From contig JAKZAP010000004.1 of the NCBI GenBank assembly GCA_023053575.1, forward strand, positions 16,813,624 through 16,877,623: a stretch of DNA of 64,000 nt, read 5' to 3'. The notes under the pieces are model-generated. The model was not told the origin of the DNA. It saw only the letters and a program-made list of their open reading frames with translations, and searched no databases. Of this stretch, positions 9,670-20,996 are shown piece after piece. The DNA is from Branchinecta lynchi (lineage: Eukaryota; Arthropoda; Branchiopoda; Anostraca; Branchinectidae). Positions within the stretch are counted from its first letter, which is position 1; each line of letters starts with the position of its first letter. A program made the translations under genes and the position numbers.

Positions 9670-11186
9670 ATTTATGGCACTTGCCTTCCGGCCAAGTGCC
9701 ATATACCGATCACATTTCCGTCGGTCGGTCGGTCGGTTAGTCCGGTGTTTGCGAGTTAGGGTACTTCCAGATATGCTATGGCGATGAAACTTGGCAGGCG
9801 TATCAGGGACCCGACCAAACTAGCTTGGAAATAGTCACTTGCCCGATCCGACCATCGTGGGGGGAGGGGGAGGTGGTGGAATCCGGAAAATAGGGACATT
9901 CATAACTTTCGAACGGGTGATCGGATCATGATGAAACTTAATATCTGGAAAGATCTCGTGTCTCAGATGTCTCATTTCAGGTCCGGACCGGATCCGATGA
10001 ATCTGGGGGAGGGAGTCGGAGGGGGGAACCGGAAATCGTGTGAAACTCCCAGAGTGGAGCGATCGTGATAAAACTTGGTGGCAAGAACAAGCACAAGCTC
10101 TAGATACATCACTGACAGAACTGGACCGGATTCGGACACTGTGGGGGGAGTTGGAGGGGGTTCCGGCGATCCGTAGTTAATGTACTTCCAAATCGACTAG
10201 GACGATAAAACTTGGCAGGCATATCAGGGACCCGACCAAATTGACTTGGAAATAGTCACTTGCCTGATACGACCATCGTGGGGGGAGGGGAAGGTGGCGG
10301 AACCGGAAAATAGGGACATGCATAACTTTCGAACGGGCAACCGGATCTTACCGAAACTTGATATCTGAAAAGATCTCTTGTCTCAAATGTCTCGTTTCAA
10401 GTCCGGACCGGATCCAACGAATCTGGGGGGGGGAGTCGGAGGGGGGAACCGGAAATCGTGTGAAACTCCCAGGGTGGAGCGATCGTGATAAAACTTGGTG
10501 GCAAGAACAAGCACAAGCTCCAGATACATCACTGACAGAACTGGACCGGATTCGGACACTGTGGGGGGAGTTCCGGAATTCCGGCGATCCGTAGTTAATG
10601 TACTTCCAGATAGGCTAGGACGATAAAACTTGGCAGGCATCTCAGGGACCCTACCAGATTAACTTGGAAACAGTCGCTTGCCATGTCCTATTTCAAGTCC
10701 GGACCGGATCCGCTGAACTGGGGGGGGGGGTCGGAGGGGATAACCGGACATCTTCTGACTCGCATAGAGTGGAGCAATCGGGATGAAACTTAGTGGGAAG
10801 TACAGGCACAAATCCTAGGTGCATCAGTGACAGAATCGGACCGGATTCGGTTACCGAGGGGGGAGGGGGCTGTAGGGGGTGTCCGGAATTCCGATGATCG
10901 TGAGTTAAGGTATTTCCAGATGTGCTAGGACGATAAAACTATGCTCGAGCATTAGAAACTTGACATCATAGGGTATTAGACATCTTCACTCTCTGATCCG
11001 ACCATCCCTTAAAGAACTCATCTTAACCGCAAAGTACAAAATTTGTTTTGAGCAAAATGTGCTTTTTCACGGTCGCCGTGAGCACATGATCCTTTTTGCC
11101 TCAAGGGCAAAAAAGACAAATACTTCTGACCATCACTTCCACCTGACCCAGTCTTGCAAGTGCCATATGAGCTTCCAGCTCTTGTT
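9670..11186 (+). mobile_element. Family B element (HINE-like), full length
   Basis: The 5' end is T's followed by a hairpin at 9675-9701 (TGGCACTTG ... CAAGTGCCA), then a GTCGGTCGGTCGGTC microsatellite. The core is a series of blocks each anchored on GATRAAACTTGG-like sequence, spaced about 136-148 bp. A ~420-bp triple block is itself duplicated (about 9755-10175 and 10176-10590). The 3' end repeats AAGTGCCATATGAG and closes with the hairpin GAGCT-TCC-AGCTC followed by TTGTT at 11186. No protein is encoded. The layout matches Helentron-associated non-autonomous elements. Confidence 0.75.
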
Positions 11187-11561
11187 TCATTGATCTGGCA
11201 CTTTCCCCGTAAATATCAACTTCCTGAGCCGTTTACTACTGAGTTTCCCCGCGGATTGTAAGAGGGTTCACTACAAAGAATATCTACGTTCACTATTTTA
11301 AGCCTTTCCTTTACTCATGTTGGGTGGTAACTGAGGAGGCTATTTGATAGATTCAGGTGTAACAGACGGAACGAATGCGGTATAGTTTTCTAAGAGAGTG
11401 GCCATCAGTGAAGCTTTGTTAGGTCGCCCAAGGCGAATCATTCTTTCCGCGAAATAGTTCTGGCCCTTTTGGAATTTCCAAGAAGAGCTCAGACAAGCAC
11501 TAGGCCAATGTTGTCGGCCAGTCGGAAAACAATAACGTCGATTTTTCGTAAAAAGAGTCTG
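11187..11561. other. Unassigned DNA with a short MITE remnant
   Basis: 11508-11560 resembles the interior of the 7354-7721 MITE (GTTGTCGGCCAGTCGG). The rest is unassigned. The family A copy that follows begins in its T run. Confidence 0.4.
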
Positions 11562-12621
11562 TTTTTGGGATCCCAAAATGTAAGTGGACATCGGACACCG
11601 ATGACATCGCAAAAGTTGTCCGTCCGTCCGTCTGTAAGCACGATAACTCTCGAAGGGAATGAGATATTTTGATGAAGCTTGGTGTGGATTCTTTGGGTCA
11701 AGAGTAAGGTCGAGTTCGTAGATGGGCTTTGTAGCCCTATATTTAGGGGGGGGGGGGGGTAAATTAAGGGTCATGCAAAATATTTTTAAACAGCTAATGA
11801 GACAGTCGATTATGGGGTAAGAAGACATTCTGAACACGAAGGTGAAAACTATTTTCTCGCCGGACAAGTAGTTCGCCCAGAATCCGGCCGATACCGGAAA
11901 GTTTGTTAAAAGTAAAAGTTTTATTTGAAGTTGAATGGATGTTCGATTTATTGGTATGAAGACATGCTGAAGACGATGTGAAAATCATGTTTTCGCCGGA
12001 GAAGTAGTTAGCCCGGAATCCGGCCAAAACCGGAAAGTCTGTTAAAAATAAAAGTTTTATTTGAAGTTCATTAGATGTTCTGCTTAGGAGTAGGACGACA
12101 TGCTGAACACGATGGTGAACACCATTTTCTCGCCCGGCAATTGGTTCGCTGGGAATCCGGCCAAAACCGGAAAATTGTTAAAAGTATTTGTAGTTGATTA
12201 GATATCCAATTTGGCGGTAAGAAGAGATACTGAATCCGTGTATGACAATCATTTTTTACCCGGACATACAGTTCGCCCGGAATTCGGCTGGAACCGGAAA
12301 ATTTGTTTTATGTTAAATTTTAATTTGAAGTTGATAGATGTTCGAAATAGGGGAACGAAGATACGCTGAGTTCATTTTTAGCTTTCTTTTTTTGCGGGAC
12401 AGGCAGTTCTGGAATTTGGCCGAAACCGGGAAATTGGCAGAAGTAAGGCAAGAAGTTTGGTTTTCTCAGATGATTAGGTTTTTGGCCTTAATCTGTTTCT
12501 GATTTCTAATAGTAAACATTTTCAAGGAGTCTGTCGAAGACTGGATCTGGCGAAGACCAGACCCAATTGTCTGGATCAAATATTGAATTTCTGGGATCCC
12601 ATCGGAACCTTTGGTCTTGTT
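11562..12621 (+). mobile_element. Family A element (HINE-like), both ends present
   Basis: Starts GTTTTTGGGATCCCAAAA, has GTCCGTCCGTCCGTCTG, then the conserved block and about five ~137-bp sub-repeats (each with GACAAGTAGTT and GGAATCCGGCCAAAACCGG), and ends CATCGGAACCTTTGGTCTTG-TT. It is the first of three head-to-tail family A copies. Confidence 0.8.
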
Positions 12622-12638
12622 TTCTTGGAAATAATCGG

Positions 12639-13508
12639 TTTTTGGGATCCCAAAACGTAAGTGGAGGGATACCTATGATATCGCAAAAGTTGTCCGTCTG
12701 TCCGTCCGTCCGTCCGTCTGTCCGTCCGTCTGTAAGCACGATAACTCTCGAAGGGAATGAGATATTTTGATGAAACTTGGTGTGTGGATTCGTTGGGTCG
12801 TCGGACCAGTGAAGTTCGTAGATGGGCTTTGTAGCCCTACATTTAGGGGTGGGGGAGGGGTTTCAAATTAAGGGGCAAACAAAATATTTTGAAACTGCTA
12901 ATGTGATAGTCGATTATGGGGTACGAAGACATGCTCAACATGATGGTGAAAACCATTTTGTCATCGAACAAGTAGTTCGCCCGGAATCCGGCCAAAACCG
13001 GAAAGTTTGTTAAAAGTAAAAGTTTTATTTTAAGTTGATTAGATGTTCGATTTAGGGGTAGGAAGACATGCTGAAGACGATGGTGAAAACCATTTTCTCG
13101 ACGGACAAGTAGTTCGCACGGAATCCGGCCCAAAACCGGAAAGTTTGTTAAAAGTAAAAGTTATATTTTAAGTTGATTAGATGTTCGATTTAGGGGTAGG
13201 AAGACACGCTGAACACGGTGGTGAAAACCATTTTCTCGACGGACAAGTAGTTCGCCCGGAATCCGGCCCAAACCGGAAAGTTTGTTAAAATTAAAAGTTG
13301 AAGTTGAAGTTGATTAGATGTTCGATTTAGGGCAAGAAGACATGCTGAACACTTATGTGAAAACAATTTTCTATCTTCCCGGAATCCGGCCAAAACCGGA
13401 AAATTGGTAGGAGTTAAAGTTTTATTTCTAGTTGATTAGATAACCGATTTAGGGGTACGAAGAGATGCTGAATCCGTGTGTGACAATCATATTTCACCCG
13501 GACATATA
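12639..13508 (+). mobile_element. Family A element, 3' end lost
   Basis: Starts 17 bases after the previous copy with TTTTTGGGATCCCAAAACG and an expanded GTCY tract (about 12698-12735). It runs through five sub-repeats and is cut at about 13508 by a MITE remnant. Confidence 0.75.
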
Positions 13509-13567
13509 GTACCAACTAGTCGGTAAATCCTTCCCCCCCCCCAAACATCTTGCTAGTAACGCCTCTG
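13509..13567. mobile_element. Right-end remnant of the hAT-like MITE family
   Basis: AGTCGGTAAATCC, a C run and CTAGTAACGCCTCTG match the right end of the 6201-6472 element. The left end is missing. Confidence 0.6.
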
Positions 13568-13661
13568 ACTAGGCCAGCTAATGTACCAGTACGGAAAAAA
13601 ACTAGTCTTCGGGGAGAGGGCGGACGAAGAGAAATTCTATCTAACTACTTTACTAAACAGA

Positions 13662-14772
13662 TTTTTGGGATCCGAAAACGTAAGTGGAGGGATACCTATG
13701 ACATCGCAAAAGTTGTCCGTCCGTCCGACCGTCCGTCTGTAAGCACGATAACTCTCGAAGGGAATGAGATATTTTGATGAAACTTGGTGTAGGGATTCTT
13801 TGGGTCAATAGTAAGGTCGAGTTCATAAATGGGGTTTGTAGCCCTATATTTAGGGGTGGGGGAGGGGGGTTAAATTAAGGGGCAAGGCAAATGTTTTTAA
13901 ACAGCTAATCGGACAATCGATTATGGAGTAAGAAGGTATGCTGCACACGATGGTGAAAACCATTTTCTCGCCGCACAGGTAGTTCGCCCGGAATCCGGCG
14001 AAACCCGAAAAGTTTGTTAAAAGTAAAAGTTTTATTTGAAGTTGATTGGATGTTCGATTAGGAGTAAGAAAACATGCTGAATACGATGGTGAAAACAATT
14101 TTTTCGCCGGACAAGTAGTTAGCCTGGAATCCGGCTAAAACTGGAAAGTCTGTAAAAAGCAAAAGTTTTATTTGAAGTTGATTAGATGTTCGGTTTGTGG
14201 GTAGGAAAACTTGCTGAATACGAAGGTGAACACCATTTTCTAGCCGGGCAAGTAGTTCGGCCGGAATCCGGACAAAACAGGAAAATTGTTAAAAGTATTT
14301 GTAGTTGATTAGATATCCGATTTAGGGGTAAGAAGAGACGCTGAATCCGTGTGTACAATCATTTTTTTTTACCCGGAATCCGGCTGTAATCGGAAAATTT
14401 GTTATAAGTTAAATTTTAATTTGAATTTGATTACATGTTCGATATAGGGAAAAGAAGATACGCTGAGTTCGTTTTTTAGCTTCCTTTTTTTTTGGCGGAG
14501 AGGTAGTTCCTTCGGCCGAAACCGGGAAATTGGCAGAAGTAAGGCAGGCAGTTTTCGTCAAAGCAGATATGACTTATAGGGTAAACACGAACATGCTGAA
14601 TCCATATCTGAACTTGGTTTTCTCAGATGATTGGCTTTTTGGCCATAATCTGTTTCTGAATTTTAATAGTAAAAATGTTCAAAGAGTCTGGCGAAGACTG
14701 GATCTGGCGAAGACAAGACCCAATTGTCTGGATCAAATTTGTTAGGATCCCATCGAAACCTTTGGTCTTGTT
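13662..14772 (+). mobile_element. Family A element (HINE-like), both ends present
   Basis: Starts TTTTTGGGATCCGAAAACG with a short GTCY tract, has six or so sub-repeats, and ends CATCGAAACCTTTGGTCTTG-TT. Its terminus lies 16 bases upstream of a splice acceptor-like CAG at 14788. Confidence 0.8.
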
Positions 14773-14788
14773 GCCTTTCCCTTCACAG

Positions 14789-15038
14789 ACTGTCCTGCAA
14801 TCTGTCCATGCAATCTTCAAATTCCGCTCTAGGTGCTCTCGTGACTCAAACCTTCATGCTGTCGAGGGTAGACGAATGGAAAGCTTCTGAGCTGAGTTCG
14901 GGGATGTTGCTTGAATCGTGGTCCGATTTGTCGCAAATCAAGACTCCTCAGCAGCTTGTCCGACCTTTAAGCTCGAATGTTCTGGAAAGCTTCAAACGCT
15001 CCCTAAAATTACTTTCTGGTATTATGTCATCACTGTAA
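14789..15038 (+). CDS. Terminal-exon-like block, unidentified
   Basis: A pyrimidine run ending in TTCACAG precedes 14789. From there a plus frame (entered in phase 2) is open for about 83 codons to a TAA at 15036-15038. It reads LSCNLSMQSSNSALGALVTQ and later includes DEWKASELSSGMLLESWSDL. The composition looks like normal protein rather than repeat translation. No domain is recognised and no upstream exon was found on this strand. The intron side is entirely family A element, which supplies sequence up to 16 bases before the acceptor. It could also be a relic of an unknown mobile element. Confidence 0.4.
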
Positions 15039-15499
15039 CCTATTGCTCATGATATAGTTAATAACCGTGGGAACCGAGAGGACTAAAAGACGGTGTTTCA
15101 GCGACGTTAGGAGTGACAAATGACGTAAGTGTTTTACCCGTCAATTAGCTTTTAAGGTACAGTATTTTACGAGCGCGATCTATAAGTACTTTTATTACGT
15201 TTGTCATTAATGCCAGTTAATTGTAACAGAATTGATGGATGTAAGCTTTCGGCAGAGTTGGTGAGTTCCCATAGCACAATGGACCAAACATACAGCGAAG
15301 AACATACATGGGCGAGTCGCCCGAAAGTACTGTCTGAAAAGTCGAAAGGTTTTCCTGAAGGTTAAATGTCGCTCCTCCAACTTCCGCCCAAGGGGCAATT
15401 TGTCTTTCAGTACACCACCTCTGATGTTTTCATCTCAAGGACGTCCTTCCCCATCTTCCAAATTAAGTCTTTGGTTCTGCTCGCTTTTCTTCATGAAGT

Positions 15500-16575
15500 C
15501 TTACGGAGCTCAAACAGTGGAGACCTAGACCTCCAAATTGAGTTTGAAATTCTTTCATGATTGTTCGGTACTATTAAACTTCTGACCAAGGCAATGAACA
15601 TCAGAGCAAATCGTTGTCGCGAGGTGAGACAGGCGCTTTTTGGGATCCCAAAACGTAAGTGGAGGGATACCTATGACATCGCAAAAGTTGTCCGTCCGTC
15701 TGTAAGCATGATAACGTCGAAGGGAATGAGATATTTTGATGAAAATTGGTGGGAGGATCGTTTAGGTCAAGGGAAAGGTCGAGTTCGTAGATGTGCTCTG
15801 TAGCCCTACATTTATGGGTGGGGAGGGGGTTCAAATTAAGGGACAAACGGTTTGTTAAAAGTAAAAGTTTCATTTGAAGTTGATTAGATGTTCGATTTAG
15901 GGATAAGAAAACATGCTGAACACGAATATGAAAATCATTTTCTACCAGGACAAGTAGTTCGCCCGGAATCCAGCTGAAACTTGAAAATTTGTTAGAAGTT
16001 AAATTTTTATTGGAAGTTGATTAGATGACAGGGCTAAGAAAAGACGCTTAGTCTGTATATGACAACCATTTCTTACCTGGACATATATTTCGTCCGGAAT
16101 CAGGTTGAAACCGGAAATTTTGTATAAGTTAAAGTTTTATTTAAAGTTGATTAGATGTTCTTTACAGGGATATGGAGATAAGCTGAATTCGTTTCTGAAT
16201 TGTTCTTTTTTTGCTAGACAAGTAGTTCGCTCGTATTCGGCCGAAACCGGAAATTTGGCAGAAGTAAATAGATATGGCTTATAGAGGTATATCTCAAATT
16301 GGTTTCTCAGATGATTCGCGTGGCGAAGACTGGATCTGGCGAAGGCAAGACCCAATTGTCTGGATCAGATATTAGATTTTTGGGATCCCATCGAAACCTT
16401 AGGTCTTGTTTCATGAAGTAGTACCGTTAGGTCTCTAGGTTGTATATGGAGCTGAAACAGCGGAGACCTAGACCTCCAAATTGAGTTTGAAATTCTTTCA
16501 TGCTTATTCGTTACTGTTAAAGTTCTGAGCAAGGCAATGAACACCCGAGCGAATCGTTGCCACCAGGTGTGACAG
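15500..16575. repeat. ~130-bp direct duplication flanking a family A element
   Basis: About 130 bases (GGAGACCTAGACCTCCAAAT ... GACAGGCGC) before the family A copy at 15637 recur after it at about 16443-16580 (... GACAGGTGC followed by a T run). The second copy has TTTTTTTCTAG where the first has the element, so it looks like the unoccupied target. Confidence 0.65.
15637..16410 (+). mobile_element. Family A element (HINE-like), short full copy
   Basis: A 774-base copy starting TTTTTGGGATCCCAAAACG and ending CATCGAAACC-TTAGGTCTTGTT, with fewer sub-repeats than other copies. Core length variation comes from sub-repeat number. Confidence 0.8.
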
Positions 16576-16627
16576 GTGCTTTTTTTCTAGTAAGCTAAAA
16601 ACTAGGGATTTTCGCTGCACCACTTAC

Positions 16628-16795
16628 CACCATTGTAACTGCAACACATATTGCTATTTTTATCCAATATCGTAATCCTATTTCGCTTATTGGTGATCGT
16701 CCCTCCAGCAAAGCCTTCGAGATAGTCCCACTGGATTTTGCAGAAGACAGCGTAGAGAATGCCCCTCGAACTTCAGTACAGAAGTCTGTCACAAC
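16628..16795 (-). CDS. Exon-like block with a membrane-spanning segment, unidentified
   Basis: A 168-base stretch on the minus strand (exactly 56 codons) between TTTTCTCTGTAG and GTAAGT. Only one frame is open, and it is in phase 0 at both ends. It starts VVTDFCTEVRGAFSTLSSAK and ends with a hydrophobic run (YWIKIAICVAVTMV) that could span a membrane. The splice signals and the exact multiple of three make it a credible exon. It would be in phase with the signal-peptide-like block at 21801-21908 upstream and with one frame of 6767-6872 downstream, but the upstream block lies inside a transposon. Function unknown. Confidence 0.45.
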
Positions 16796-16883
16796 CTACA
16801 GAGAAAAGACGTTCAGAATGAGATCCACTCGTTAGAATAGGCCGGTTACTTCTCCAGAGGGGGGAGGGGAGACATGCAACTAG

Positions 16884-16965
16884 AGGCGAAAGCCTTTTCT
16901 CTTGCTTTGTATAGAGGCGAAAGCCTTTTCTCTTGCTTTGTATTATTATTATTATTATTATTAAA
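16884..16965. repeat. 31-bp duplication and (ATT)n microsatellite
   Basis: AGAGGCGAAAGCCTTTTCTC followed by TTGCTTTGTAT occurs twice in tandem, then a TAT/ATT microsatellite. A related AGAGGCGAAAGCCTT plus ATT tract occurs at about 48348-48410. AGGC-GAAA-GCCT can form a small hairpin. Confidence 0.6.
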
Positions 16966-17618
16966 ACCGGTGAAGCAAATGGGAACTTGGTACGGGACTA
17001 ATGTCGTTTTCCCACTAAATTACCTTGCTTCCGCTATCCACGCCTCCACGGTGTTGGCGAATGCGATTTTCGCTCGATTGCTATTGTATATCAATGCAGC
17101 AATCAGCAAATTATAGCAATACAAATTTGCGACTGTGACACTAACCTTTGTCTACGAATTCACCCGCCCCGACCTTTCTCATTGGCTGCTGCCTGTTCGT
17201 TATCCCTGCTGCCATTTGAGGGCACTGAGCTACGTCATTTGTCTAACTAGTGAAATATTCTGAACAAGTCCGAAACACGCCAGTAAACCTCGTGAAGAAC
17301 AAGAAACCTTACGCAGACGAACCCTCTAAACAGATTTAAATCCTGTGTGAACCAGTCAACAACGTTTGTTGTCGTGACGTGTCTGGCTCTTCGCTGGACA
17401 CACGGCGATTCTTCATCTGCACGAATAGTTAGTCATCACGAGTGTTCCACGAAGGGTATACTATAGAGCTGGAGGGTGGTTTCTTTTGTATATTTGTGGC
17501 TTTCATGTATAGGCTAAACTGGCATTTTTTTTAAATTTTTTTAACCAGTTGGCTACATCATCGTGAAGTTTTGACTTGAAAGAAGAAATGGTCAGTAATG
17601 AAAGACTGGTTCTAAGTA

Positions 17619-18659
17619 TAATTATTTTTTGGGCCCAAGCTGACTTTGAGACATATACTCAAATAATGTATAGCCTACAACGGATACGTCAGCTACGATT
17701 CTTCATCAGCGATATTTCGGCCCTTCTTGGCAAGGGTCCTCGTCAGGCTGTCAATCTTCAGGGTCAACGTCGGGGAAGGAAACATACCTGTAATAAATAA
17801 CTGAAGCTACTATGCCGACTATAAATATCTTATTCGGGCAAATTACTTTCGAATACCACTATAGGGATCAGAAAAACTAGTCCTGAGATTTAATCTTTGA
17901 CACGGCCGCTGTTTTTGCTGCACGAATGGGGCGATGACAGGAACAGTTTTTGTTTTATATTTTTATCAACTTCGGTTTTGTCATTAATAAGGGACTGAAA
18001 GTTTAAATTTCGTTTCATTAATAACCTCGTTCCGCATTACATTATGCAATACTCGCCTGTATCTATTACTTTTAACAATCACTGCAAGGAAAAAACTAGT
18101 GCTGAGATTTAATTTTTGACACGACTGTTGCCTTTGCTGCACGATTGGGGCGACGACAGGAAATAGTTGTTTCTGCATTTTGATTGGCTTCGGTCTTGTT
18201 GTGAATAAAGGACTGAGGCTTAAATCTGTTTCCCTTAATAACCCTGTTCCACGTTTCCGGTAGGGAGTACTCGCCTGTATATGGAACGAAACGTGGAACG
18301 AGGATTGAAATAAAATTTAAGCTTTCAGTCACTTATTAATAATAAAACGAAGCTGATATAAAATACAGAAAAAATCTTTCCTGTCATCGCCCCAATCATG
18401 CAACAAAAACAGCGGCCGTGTCAAAAAATTAAATCTCAGGACTAGTTTTTTTTGTTTCAACAGTGGTATTGAAAGTAGTTTGCCCGAATAAGATATTTAT
18501 AGTCGGTAGAAGCTTCAGTTATTTATTACAGGTTTGTTTCCTTCCCCGACGTTGACCCTGAAGATTGACAGCCTGACGAGGACCCTTGACAAGAAGGGCA
18601 GAAATATCGCTGATGAAGAATCGTAGCTGGCGTATCGGTTCTATAAATTATTTGAATAT
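17619..18659. mobile_element. Penelope-like foldback element with 13-bp target duplication
   Basis: A left arm (17619 to about 18070) and a right arm (about 18285-18659) are inverted copies of each other. The element is flanked by CTGGTTCTAAGTA on both sides (17606-17618 and 18660-18672). Each arm carries the sequence CTGACGAG, then a GACCCTTG/CAAGAAGGGC stem, then GAAATATCGCTG. This resembles the hammerhead-like text at the ends of Penelope-like retroelements (CTGANGA ... GAAA). A third copy lies at 37.3-38.0 kb. No reverse transcriptase remains. The family name is an inference from this motif and the long target duplication. Confidence 0.6.
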
Positions 18660-18708
18660 CTGGTTCTAAGTACTTCTTACCATTGGGTTCCTCCGAATAA
18701 TTTGAGAA

Positions 18709-18891
18709 TCATCTTGTATCTTTCCGCTGCAATCTGTGTTTCTCGAAACCATCTATGCTATGCAAATTGCTTCCTTCCACTATGTGCTGTGGGATGGCAT
18801 TACTGTAGCGATTCTGTCTGCGGAAAACCTTAGTGGTTCGACTTTTTTTTCTCAACTGTTCACGAATCTGGCTTGGACTCGCGTGACTTCT
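18709..18891 (-). pseudogene. LINE C-terminal fragment (CR1/L2-like)
   Basis: The minus frame ends at a TGA (18711-18709) and reads KSRTTKVFRRQNRYSNAIPQ followed by HIVEGSNLHSIDGFEKHR. The pattern F.RR..N.WN.LP..VV...S..SFK..LDKH is typical of the extreme C-terminus of CR1/L2-like reverse transcriptase proteins. The foldback element at 17619-18659 is inserted just downstream of its stop. Confidence 0.55.
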
Positions 18892-19002
18892 AAAAAATTA
18901 TGACATGTTATCAGCAGAGGGAGAAAAAACACAGAAAGCTATTGTAGCTGTCAACTCAGTTTATAAAAAAAAAAGGCGACTTATCACCTTTATGAGCCCA
19001 GC

Positions 19003-19560
19003 TCATTAAAGCCTGTCGCACCATAATGCCAATGCGACCTACTTCCATCATTCAGTACTTCTTGAACTCGGAGATCTAAATTTCCTATAGCTGCGTTCAC
19101 GGGAGTTCTCACCGGTGGTCTCCGGTTATTCTTATAGCGCGTTTTTGCATCCATCGGTGACGGTCTTATAACCCGTTTTTGAACTAACCGGTATCCGGTT
19201 TTACTCACTGGTGCGGACTAACCAGAACCTGCTCGGGAGCTCGGCTCTACAGAAGTTGGTAAGTTTTCGTCAATACTTCGTGGTTTCAAGCAAAACCAGA
19301 CATCCGAAGTGTTGTCTGTTACGCATTTACTGTCGAAACCACGCATCCTTCTGTTGTCTGTTATGACACTGCTGACCAGGCCCACTTCAGTTTCCATGCG
19401 CATTATGCTCTGGAAGAGTGTTCGCGTTTCATGCAATTGATGCGTAAAACCGGTCTCATATAGTTTTCTGAGATCTTGCTAGAAGTCGGTGGGCCTGTGA
19501 AACAGAGCCTAGCTTTATAATATTCAGATAGCTTTGTATATTGGAACATGGACAGTAAAT
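19003..19560. repeat. Diverged copy of the TAAAGGACCCCTC-ended repeat
   Basis: AATGCGACCTACTTCCAT near the left side and GCTAGAAGTCGGTGGGCCT plus CCTAGCTTTATAATATTC near the right correspond to the repeats at 33.9-34.3 and 39.4-39.7 kb. The middle is longer and diverged. Confidence 0.45.
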
Positions 19561-20102
19561 AGTGCAAGGGAAACTTTAAATAACCTGGACACTGATTCGC
19601 CCCTTTTCTCGCTTAGTTTTTACAGCATACTTCTATCAAGCCACAATATTATTCACAAATAAGATTGTATCTGAAATATCTGCGCAAGATCTGTACAAAA
19701 CAGACGATAAATATCACACTAACAAATTCATTTCCGACCAACAAAGCGATCCTGATTCTTCTGTGCCATGTCTCCAATCTCTTTACTGTGTAAATAATGA
19801 GGGTTTACCCACTCCCTTGCACTTTCTGTGCACCCTTTCCCGGCACCGACCGAAACCAGCAGTGCCGGCAATAAATTAGGTGATTCCTGCTTCAAACATG
19901 CCGATTTAGTGTTTTGTTATGGTTTCAGTCTCAATTTATTTCAAATATCAACACATATCCTGGCTTGGGGCCAAATGGCGTGTTGAATACGTCAATATAC
20001 ATGAAGGCAAATCAATAATATCTGTCATAATATCAAGATAAATAATTCAAACTGAATGTGGCCTAACACAAAAACATAAAAGTGAGACACTCACAAGAAT
20101 GA
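19561..20102. other. Unassigned DNA, probably including LINE 3' untranslated sequence
   Basis: No frame, RNA or repeat is supported. It follows on the minus strand from the C-terminus of the LINE at 20103-20996. Confidence 0.3.
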
Positions 20103-20996
20103 CTAAACCTCTTTGTTGAAAATATGCACAAATTTAGGGATAAAACTATTTCGGTACCGCTCCGTACGGTAGTAACGGGGTTCTAGCTTGGGTATTCGCT
20201 CCGCACACGCTCTTTGCGGACGCAAACGTTGAGGTTGGAAGAGAGGCGGCAGAAGGGACCGGAAGGAGGGGTTCTGTAGGGACTTCATACCAAAAGCTCT
20301 GCACAGCCTCTCCCGTCTATGATGGAGGGTCTCAAGGTTAAAATGATTTAAAAGAAAACAATAAGGTATTTTAGGTCATCTGTATATAAGTTTGAGAGCA
20401 CGTTTCTGTACACTTTCAATGGAATCTGTATCCTCTTTTGTCAGAGCATAGTGCCAAACCGGACACGCATATTCAAGTAGACTTCGGACAAACCTACAAA
20501 ATAGATTAATCAATACCTTCTCTGGAACCCCAAATTTAGTCAGGGTTTTAACTATTGACATGGATGAATTTGCTTTTTTTTATTAAATTTTTTTATTCTT
20601 CTTCCAAGTTAAATCCGTAGATAGCGTTACTCCAAGAAGGGTAATTTGTACAACAATTAAACCATTTTCATGGACATGGAAAAATTCTAGGCTACTTTTT
20701 AAAAAGGAAAAACTTACAATTGCTGACTTATCTGTATTGACAACCACATCAGCCGTTAGGGCCTCGTCGGCTATATCTTGACGAATAGTCACTGCGTTAC
20801 TTTTTAAATTTCGACCAATAACTTTAACCAAAGATAAATCGTCCACATATTTCCAACTTGCATCAGTTCCTTTTGCAATGTCGTCAATTATCATAAAAAA
20901 ACACAGAGGCCCCAAAACAGTGCCTTGGGGAACACCGAAAAATATAGCACTGGGCTGAGAATAAACCCCCATGTATTTAACAACTTGCTCCATATC
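20103..20996 (-). pseudogene. LINE fragment, C-terminal half, split by a hAT insertion
   Basis: Minus frames with interruptions encode the GVPQGTVLGPLCFFMIIDDIA block, KYVDDLSLVKV, LLGVTLSTDLTWKKN, CPVWHYALTKEDTDSIESVQ and the tail NSFIPKFVHIFNK. All have close counterparts in the intact ORF2 at 2.8-5.7 kb, so it is the same family. It is broken by frameshifts. The protein breaks off just before EQVVKYMGVYS and resumes at 25179 on the far side of a 4.2-kb insertion. Confidence 0.85.
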
